A stretch of DNA of 10,737 nucleotides, from positions 1 to 10,737 of the forward strand of contig CASEKM010000049.1 in assembly GCA_949288405.1 (NCBI GenBank), given 5' to 3'. Within the stretch, counting starts at the first letter, position 1, and each line of letters opens with the position of its first letter. Both the position numbers and the translations under genes were made by a program. Positions 5,671 to 10,737 of this stretch are shown piece after piece. This stretch comes from an uncultured bacterium (lineage in GTDB: Bacteria > Bacillota > Clostridia > Oscillospirales > Oscillospiraceae). The notes beneath the pieces are model-generated. The model searched no databases and had not been told where the DNA came from. It worked only from the letters and a program-made list of their open reading frames with translations.

Positions 5671-6603
5671 TTACACCTGGAAGGCTCCATTCTCCCCGTT
5701 CTGGGGCTCTCCCTCCGGCTGATAGCTGAATTGGACCGCCAGGGGGTACCGCTCCCGGGCCCGGACCTCATAGGCCCCCTTCAGCTCCAGCAGTTCGCCC
5801 TCCTCCAGCTTGTCCGCAATGGACCGCAGCACCTGCAGATCCAGCTTGGGATCGGCCAGTCCCCCCAGCCGCACCACGTCTGTGCGCAGAGAGGCCAGCC
5901 ACTTCCGGCCCAGCCGGGCCTCCCGCTCCAGGGCCTCCAGCTCGCTGGCACAGGGGGCGTTCCCCTGTACCAGCTCCTTCAGCGAGCCGGCCGCAGGGCG
6001 GGAAAATCCTTTCACCACCCCGGCGCCGGGCTGGGCGGGGACCGCCACGAAGGAGAACTCATAGGCGTCCGTGGCCCCCTCCAGGCTGATGTAGCACAGC
6101 TTCCCGTCATACACCGCTCCGGGCTTGTGGCCGCAGCTCTCTCCCCTGGGCGCGCCGCAGATGGAGCACACCGCCCGCTCCACGGCGCAGGCCACGCTGA
6201 CCTCCTTCTTGATGCCCCCCTCGATCTCTGCGATGAGGCTCTGGTTCTCCGGGGTGCGCACCATATAGGCGTACCCCTTCAGCCAGCGGTACTCGTCCCC
6301 CGCCTGGGTCAGCCGTCCCGGCTCCGCCGCCACCTGGGTCCGGTAGAGCCGGGCCGCCTGGCCCTGGGCGCTCCAGTTGTGGTCAAAGATGCCGCTCTTT
6401 CCCACAAACAGGGGGGCCAGCTGCTCCAGCGTCTCCGGGGCAAAGCGCTCCCCGTCCCGGTCCACCTCGTTGTCGCACAGCCGCACGGAAAAGACGTAAA
6501 CCTGTTCCGCCGTCAGCGGTGTGCGGCTGAGGCGGTTGATGTCCTCCAGATGTCCCGGCTGCAAATCTCTCCCGGGCTCCTGAGAAATTTTGATGATCTT
6601 CAT
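5671..6603 (-). CDS. Prohead protease with C-terminal scaffold-like region
   Basis: The product is 310 residues, ATG at 6603 overlapping the portal stop (ATGA), with a GGGAG site 5 bases upstream. Residues about 30-200 look like a phage prohead serine protease: VYVFSVRLCDNEVDRDGERF, FVGKSGIFDHNWS with candidate catalytic His75, GGIKKEVSVACAV with candidate Ser136, and DAYEFSFVAVPAQPGAGVVKG closing the domain (Glu182 could be the third residue by analogy to HK97). Between Ser136 and that end sits CSICGAPRGESCGH (Cys146, Cys149, Cys157, His159), which looks like a small zinc knuckle. Residues 200-310 are helical and charged (ELEALEREARLGRKWLASL and KLEEGELLELKGAYEV) and probably serve as an internal scaffold, since no separate scaffold gene is present. 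The protein would mature the capsid shell before packaging. Confidence 0.82.
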   Translation of the reverse strand: MKIIKISQEPGRDLQPGHLEDINRLSRTPLTAEQVYVFSVRLCDNEVDRDGERFAPETLEQLAPLFVGKSGIFDHNWSAQGQAARLYRTQVAAEPGRLTQAGDEYRWLKGYAYMVRTPENQSLIAEIEGGIKKEVSVACAVERAVCSICGAPRGESCGHKPGAVYDGKLCYISLEGATDAYEFSFVAVPAQPGAGVVKGFSRPAAGSLKELVQGNAPCASELEALEREARLGRKWLASLRTDVVRLGGLADPKLDLQVLRSIADKLEEGELLELKGAYEVRARERYPLAVQFSYQPEGEPQNGENGAFQV

Positions 6604-7742
6604 GTGTTCTCCCTTCTGATCTGTTCTGCCTGGGCCCGGTAGAGGGCGGCTCTGGCCTCCTCCACCAGGTCCTGGAGATCAATGTCCTCCCAGTCCACGG
6701 TCACCGTCCCGGCCACTCCGTGGAGCCGCAGCCACAGCCGGCAGATTTTCTCCACCACCGGCTCCACGTTCCTCCGGATGGCGGTGATCTCGCTGGTGAG
6801 CAGGTCGGCCTGCTGGGCGCTCATCCGCTCGGTGGACGACCAGGACAGCCCCAGCAGGAAGGGCGGGATGCCCGTCCGGGCAATGAGCTGTTCCAAAATC
6901 TGCCGCACCGGCACCTCGCTGTCCAGCACCTGGTTGTCCGCCCCGATGACCTTGATGTCCACGTCACCCACCGCCACAAAGTCCCGCACCGCGCCGTGCC
7001 GCGCCGCCCCCATGGCGGAGGACCACTCCCGGGCCACCAGCTCCCCCCGCTCCTGGGCGGACAGGCCGTCCCCCTCGCCGGGCTTGCACACCACGGCGAA
7101 GCGCAGATTGCCCGCCCGCTCCCAGTTCTGGCCGATGGCCTGATAGATCTTCAGCAGGATGCTGCACAGGAAGGGCATGGACCGCAGCAGAGAGGCCCCG
7201 TAGGGGCAGTCCGTCCCCGGCTGAAAGGGGGTGAACAGCAGCAGCTCCTGCCAGGGCAGCTCCCGCAGCTGTCCGCCCCGGTCCCGGGCGCACAGCCGGA
7301 AGTCCAGGGGGGTGTCCCCCTCCCGGATCTCCACCTGTCCCGGGTCGGCGCACAGCAGGGCGGCGATGTCCCGCCCGTCCGGGGTGAGGACCATCTCGCC
7401 CACCCCCTGGCCGCAGGTAAACATGGAGTCCAGGTACTGGTCCAGAAAGGACTGGAATCCCGTCTGCCCCCGCCCGGTGTCCACCTGGGTCAGAAACCGG
7501 TCCAGCTCCGTCTGCCCCGCCGGGTCCGTGCACTGGACCTTCACCCCTCCGCACAGCCGCACCAGCTTTAAAATGGCGGCGTCCACAATGGGCACCGCCT
7601 CCCGAATGGAGCGGTACAGGTCCAGCTCCCCCCGGCACAGGGGCACATACCGGTCCACCGCCCCGAAGGGGTGGCGGACCGGATCCCGCAGCTGTACCTG
7701 GGGGAGCCGGGCCTCCGGCTTTTTCTTTGCAAACCACTTCAC
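6600..7742 (-). CDS. Phage portal protein
   Basis: The product is 380 residues, a little shorter than most portals. The frame is open up to 7949, but the likely start is GTG at 7742 (reading MKWFAKKKPEARLPQVQL): GGAGG lies 9 bases upstream and the residues before it are shadow-like. Portal features: DLYRSIREAVPIVDAAILKLVRLCGG near the N-terminus, FLDQYLDSMFTCGQGVGEMVLTPDGRD (wing), RELPWQELLLFTPFQPGTDCPYGASLLRSMPFLC (clip/stem region), and RQILEQLIARTGIPPFLLGLSWSSTERMSAQQADLLTSEI before a long C-terminal crown helix with NVEPVVEKICRLWL. The 12-subunit portal sits at one capsid vertex and is the docking point for the terminase. It follows the terminase gene by 28 bases. Confidence 0.9.
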   Translation of the reverse strand: MKWFAKKKPEARLPQVQLRDPVRHPFGAVDRYVPLCRGELDLYRSIREAVPIVDAAILKLVRLCGGVKVQCTDPAGQTELDRFLTQVDTGRGQTGFQSFLDQYLDSMFTCGQGVGEMVLTPDGRDIAALLCADPGQVEIREGDTPLDFRLCARDRGGQLRELPWQELLLFTPFQPGTDCPYGASLLRSMPFLCSILLKIYQAIGQNWERAGNLRFAVVCKPGEGDGLSAQERGELVAREWSSAMGAARHGAVRDFVAVGDVDIKVIGADNQVLDSEVPVRQILEQLIARTGIPPFLLGLSWSSTERMSAQQADLLTSEITAIRRNVEPVVEKICRLWLRLHGVAGTVTVDWEDIDLQDLVEEARAALYRAQAEQIRRENT

Positions 7743-7770
7743 ATCAACTTTCCTCCGTTTCCCGGATGTT

Positions 7771-9002
7771 TTAGATGGAGCCCCGCTCCACGCTCCCAGC
7801 AAAAAAACCTCCGCCGCTCTTTGCCGCCACCGTGGCGGCAAAATACCGAATGTCATCCATGGCGTGGTCGTGTTCCTTGACCACCCGGTCGCCGGCTCCG
7901 CCGGAGGTATCCCACCGGTACAGGCCGAACTCCCGAACGGCGTCCTCACAGGGGGCGCAGATGACCAGCTTCCCCGCCCGCAGCAGCTCCGCCGTGGTGC
8001 GGATACCGGCGAGCACGTCGTTTTTGGCCCGGTACACCGGCCAGCCCTCCCGGCGGAGCAGCTCCAGAAAGCTGGCCGCCGACGGGTCCACGATCACGCC
8101 CCTCAGCATCCGCCCTCCGGCCAGCTCCGCCAGGTCCCGGGCGTACTCCCCATCCGTCTTCTGCCGCCGCGTGAGCCTGGAATCGTAATAAAATTCCTTC
8201 ACCCGGTACCAAACGCCGCCCTTCTGTCCCCACAGCCCCATGGAGGTGGGATTCACCGTCCCGTAGTCACAGGAGATGTACCAGGGACCGGACACATCTT
8301 CCGGGACCTCTCGCACCAGCTCCGGTCCGAAGAAGTCGTACACCAGCCCCTCCGCCGCCGTCCACTCCCCCAGGATGAACCGCCGGTAAAAGGCCCCCTG
8401 GAACATGGCCTCATAGCGGCGCACTGTCTCCGGGGACAGGCCGGGGTTATCCCGCATGGTGAAGGTCAGCCGCAGGGCGTTTTTCTCCCCCGCCTTCTGG
8501 ACCCACTCCCGGTAGAACCAGTGGGCGGGGCTCTCCGGGTTGCAGGAGAACCACAGCCGGCTCCCCCCCACCGAGCACCGGGCGCACACCTGCTCCACAA
8601 AGGAGCGGGGCATCAGCGCCGCCTCGTCCAGCAGGGCCCCCGCCAGGGTGATTCGTCCAGGCCGCCGAACAGGTAGAAGGTGTTGCTTCTTCGGCCCAAG
8701 CTAATGTCGATCCGGTTCTGAGAGCTCCGCTCCCGCACCTGAAACCCCATCTCCCGGAGCAGGGGCTGCAGCTCCCGCCACAGGTTCCGGCGCACCGCTG
8801 GGACCGATTTGCCGCACAGGGCAAAGGCTCTTCCCGAAAAGCAGCTCATGGCCCAGCAGAAGAAGGACAGCCCGGTACACAAGGTCTTGCCGCTGCGCAC
8901 CGCCCCGTCGCAGAGGATGGCGTCGTACCGGCAGTCCGGCGATCCGGGCCGCCACCAGGTGAGCACCCGTCTCTGCTTGGGAGAAAACCGCATCCCGCTC
9001 AC
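7771..9002 (-). pseudogene. terL: Large terminase subunit, frame broken near 8650 by an apparent deletion
   Basis: Two adjacent frames together make one large terminase. The first (9002-8613) starts with GTG in a 4-base overlap with the small terminase stop and carries the Walker A motif GAVRSGKT (residues 33-40), ending in an off-frame tail after FGGLDE. The second frame (open upstream, first ATG 8613, stop 7771) carries, before that ATG, the Walker B part ITLAGALLDEAAL encoded at 8652-8614. Then come MPRSFVEQV, the coupling motif FSCNPE, and a nuclease domain with CDYGTVNP, VIVDPSA and DHAMDDIRYF acidic residues. Intact relatives, as I remember them, have about eight more residues (SSxxLIQG-like) between GGLDE and ITLAG; that block is gone and the frame shifts. 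The pieces meet in TGATG, so reinitiation is possible, but the second piece would then lack Walker B. All other catalytic motifs survive, which suggests a recent lesion or an assembly error. Confidence 0.88.
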
Positions 9003-9301
9003 GTCTCCGGCTCCTCCATGCTCCGCAGGAACTGCTCCAGCCGCTCCTCTCCGCCGGGGCCGCTCAGCTCCAGCAGCCGCTCCAGGGCCCGCATCCGGTC
9101 GGTGAATTTCATCTCCACCGTCCCCGCTCCGCTGCGCCGGAACTCGGTCAGAGCAGACAGGTCCAGCCGTCCGATCACATCCCGCTCCTCCTCCGGGAGG
9201 AAGGCCAGCTTCACCGCGTCGTTGACCCTGGCGAAGGCCAGCCGCCCCATCTGCTCCAGCAGGGCCTCCCGGCTCAGGACGATTTTTTCTCTCTTCACCA
9301 T
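8999..9301 (-). CDS. terS: Small terminase subunit, short form without N-terminal DNA-binding part
   Basis: The product is 100 residues from ATG 9301. An AGGAGG lies just 3 bases upstream, so GTG 9298 (6 bases) is a possible alternative; GTG 9313 is also in frame. The protein is helical: REALLEQMGRLAFARVNDAVKLAF, then LDLSALTEFRRSGAGTVEMKFTDRMRALERLLEL and an acidic end. This matches, from memory, the C-terminal half of clostridial phage small terminases ('LAFA..ND.V.L' ... 'G.VE.K..DR..ALE.L'). Those usually begin with a helix-turn-helix that binds the packaging site; no such part is coded here or upstream. The stop overlaps the large terminase start. Small terminases form a ring that selects DNA and stimulates the packaging motor. 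Family assignment rests mainly on position and this C-terminal pattern. Confidence 0.68.
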   Translation of the reverse strand: MVKREKIVLSREALLEQMGRLAFARVNDAVKLAFLPEEERDVIGRLDLSALTEFRRSGAGTVEMKFTDRMRALERLLELSGPGGEERLEQFLRSMEEPET

Positions 9302-9541
9302 ATCCCTCCTCACCCTAGGGTGCAGAGGCGGAAAAGTTGTATCTTTCTGTCCACATAAGAAAAAATTTCGGGCCTGCGGCGGGATTTTACAGAAAAATTC
9401 AGCGGGCCGGGACTATGGTAGAGGGGCGCTCCCATTCGGACAGCAAAAATTTACCGCACCGCCGCCGGGTATAGAAGGCGCTCCGCCTCCACATCCTGAC
9501 CCCACAGCCAACACAACAATGGAATGGGAGGCGTTTGCCTG
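9302..9541. promoter_or_regulatory. Divergent non-coding region between terminase and carboxypeptidase genes
   Basis: This gap of 240 bases is clearly AT-richer than its surroundings in 9335-9455. It should hold the promoters for both divergent transcripts, but I cannot name convincing -35/-10 pairs on either strand. It contains a perfect palindrome CACCCTAGGGTG at 9311-9322, next to the terminase ribosome binding site. It also holds three similar A-tract motifs (9353-9369, 9389-9400 and 9440-9453). A GGGAGG ribosome binding site precedes the carboxypeptidase start. No gene, tRNA or attachment-site duplication was recognised. Confidence 0.55.
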
Positions 9542-10702
9542 ATGAAGCGAATTTGTGCCCTGCTGCTGGCCGCGGCCCTGCTCACCGGCTCTGCGGCCGC
9601 CGCGGGGGAGCCGGAGGCGGCCCAGCCGGCGCTGGACCTGTCCGCCGCCTCTGCGGTGCTGATGGAGAAGGAGACGGGGACCCTGCTCTACGAGAAGGAC
9701 GCCCGCCAAAAGCTGGAACCGGCCAGCGTCACCAAGGTGATGACCCTGCTGCTCATCTTCGAGGCCCTGGACTCGGGCCGCATCTCCAAGGAGGACGTGG
9801 TCACCGTCTCCGCCTGCGCCGCCGGCATGGGCGGCTCCCAGGTCTATTTAAAAGAGGGGGAGCAGATGACGGTGGACGAGCTTGTGAAGTGCATCACCGT
9901 GGTCTCGGGCAACGACGCCGCCGTGGCCATGGCGGAGTACCTGGCCGGCAGCGAGACCGCCTTCGTGGCCCAGATGAACCAGCGGGCCCGGGAGCTGGGA
10001 ATGGAGGACACCACCTTTCTCAACTGCACCGGCCTGCCCGCCTCCGGCCATGTGACCAGCGCCCATGACATCGCCCTCATGTCCCGGGAGCTGGTGCTCA
10101 ACCACCCCGGAGTGCGGGAGTACACCACCATCTGGATGGACTCCATCCGGGAGGGGGCCTTCGGCCTCACCAACACCAACCGCCTGGTCCGCTTCTATCC
10201 GGGGGCCACCGGCCTGAAGACGGGCTCTACCGGCTCCGCCCTCTACTGCATGTCCGCCACCGCGGAGCGGGACGGCATGGAGCTCATCGCGGTGGTGATG
10301 AAGGCCCCCACCTCCGCCCAGCGCTTCGAGGACGCCAAGGCTCTGTTGGACTACGGCTTTGCCGCCTACGCCCTGGTGACCGTGTACCCGGAGTCCCCGC
10401 TGGCCCCCATTCCGGTGCTGCTGGGGACCCAGGGACAGGTCCAGCCCCAGCTGGAGCGGGAGTGCCGCCTGCTGGTGCGCAAGGGCCAGGAGGGACAGAT
10501 CACCACCCGGCTCACCCTGGCCCAGGACCTGGCCGCTCCCGTGGAACAGGGCCAGCGGGTGGGGGAGATGGAGGTGTCTGTGGACGGCCAGGTGCGGGAC
10601 ACCGTCCCCATCCTGTCTGCCCAGAGCGTGGAGCGGCTCACCGCACCCAGGATCTTCACCCGCCTGTTGGAGCGCCTGCTTATGGCCGGACCGGCGCGGT
10701 AA
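9542..10702 (+). CDS. D-alanyl-D-alanine carboxypeptidase, PBP5 / S11 family
   Basis: The product is 386 residues. I prefer ATG at 9542 (MKRICALLLAAALLTGSAAAA), which begins directly with a signal peptide and has GGGAGG 10 bases upstream; the ATG at 9524 would overlap that site. The enzyme removes the terminal D-Ala from peptidoglycan stem peptides outside the membrane and so limits cross-linking. The penicillin-binding triad is complete: SVTK (Ser62 nucleophile, Lys65), SGN (122-124) and KTG (226-228). A GHVTSAHDIALMSREL segment and NTNRLVRFYPGATGLKTG are typical of the family. Residues about 260-370 form the PBP5 C-terminal beta domain. The last stretch, IFTRLLERLLMAG, is an amphipathic helix expected to anchor the protein to the outer face of the membrane. 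It resembles the DacF/DacB group of Firmicutes, but which one cannot be told. It is divergent from the phage operon and is most likely a host gene flanking the prophage. Confidence 0.95.
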   Translation: MKRICALLLAAALLTGSAAAAGEPEAAQPALDLSAASAVLMEKETGTLLYEKDARQKLEPASVTKVMTLLLIFEALDSGRISKEDVVTVSACAAGMGGSQVYLKEGEQMTVDELVKCITVVSGNDAAVAMAEYLAGSETAFVAQMNQRARELGMEDTTFLNCTGLPASGHVTSAHDIALMSRELVLNHPGVREYTTIWMDSIREGAFGLTNTNRLVRFYPGATGLKTGSTGSALYCMSATAERDGMELIAVVMKAPTSAQRFEDAKALLDYGFAAYALVTVYPESPLAPIPVLLGTQGQVQPQLERECRLLVRKGQEGQITTRLTLAQDLAAPVEQGQRVGEMEVSVDGQVRDTVPILSAQSVERLTAPRIFTRLLERLLMAGPAR

Positions 10703-10721
10703 CAGAGAGAGCCCCGCCGCC

Positions 10722-10737
10722 GGGCCCCAAAGGGCCC
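10722..10737 (+). terminator. Possible terminator stem after the carboxypeptidase gene, cut by window end
   Basis: Twenty bases after the stop, GGGCCC-CAAA-GGGCCC can form a GC stem. The window ends at the second arm, so a following T-run cannot be seen. It is only suggestive. Confidence 0.35.

Noticed and set aside
7743..7949. N-terminal extension of the portal frame to 7949
   Set aside because: It overlaps the end of the terminase frame and its residues look unprotein-like; GTG 7742 has a well-spaced GGAGG.
7231..8676. Plus-strand ORF of 481 codons opposite portal and terminase
   Set aside because: Shadow frame: both strands cannot be coding, and the minus strand has clear portal and terminase motifs.
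9542..10702. Carboxypeptidase as a phage lysis enzyme
   Set aside because: It has a signal peptide, complete PBP5 triad, C-terminal domain and membrane anchor helix, as in host cell-wall enzymes, and is on the opposite strand from the phage operon.
1..10737. CRISPR arrays, tRNA or rRNA genes, insertion sequences
   Set aside because: No regularly spaced repeats, cloverleaf-like sequence or transposase motifs were seen on reading both strands by eye.

Overview
The window is a GC-rich stretch of a Gram-positive anaerobe. The strong AGGAGG-type ribosome binding sites, GC-dominated third codon positions and the style of the prophage proteins suggest a gut Clostridia of the Oscillospiraceae type (Flavonifractor, Lawsonibacter or Oscillibacter relatives). 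This is inferred from sequence style only; no taxonomic marker is present.

Positions 1 to 9301 are the head and tail module of a contractile-tailed (myovirus-like, PBSX/clostridial type) prophage. All genes are on the minus strand, so the module reads right to left: small terminase (9301), large terminase (9002), portal (7742), prohead protease with a C-terminal scaffold-like tail (6603), decoration protein (5603), major capsid protein (5235), three small head-tail connector, adaptor and tail-completion proteins (4190, 3843, 3511), tail sheath (3011), tail tube (1891), tail assembly chaperone with a -1 frameshift extension (1498 to 867), an Ala/Glu-rich protein in the tape-measure position (870), and the start of a baseplate-side tail protein that leaves the window at base 1. 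The genes are tightly packed. Many are joined by 4-base ATGA or GTGA stop/start overlaps, so the module is probably one late operon. The only sizeable gaps inside it (61 and 67 bases) each hold a perfect GC-rich hairpin just upstream of an A-rich ribosome binding site.

Positions 9302 to 9541 are a non-coding, AT-richer gap between the phage module and a divergent, host-type gene. It has three near-identical A-tract motifs spaced 32 and 52 bases apart and a 12-base palindrome next to the terminase start. Positions 9542 to 10702 (plus strand) encode a secreted D-Ala-D-Ala carboxypeptidase (PBP5 family), probably a chromosomal gene. A possible terminator stem follows and is cut by the window edge.

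The most interesting points are: (1) a textbook A AAA AAC slippery site directly before the chaperone stop codon, whose -1 frame adds a domain with two CxxC pairs; (2) a large-terminase frame broken by an apparent deletion of about 25 bases just before the Walker B motif; (3) a small terminase that lacks the usual N-terminal DNA-binding part and lies directly beside a host-type gene, with no integrase, repressor or replication genes on that side; (4) no normal-sized tape measure gene between the chaperone and the next tail gene. Together these point to a degraded, or possibly domesticated PBSX- or GTA-like, particle-forming element rather than an ordinary intact prophage. That overall reading is inference.
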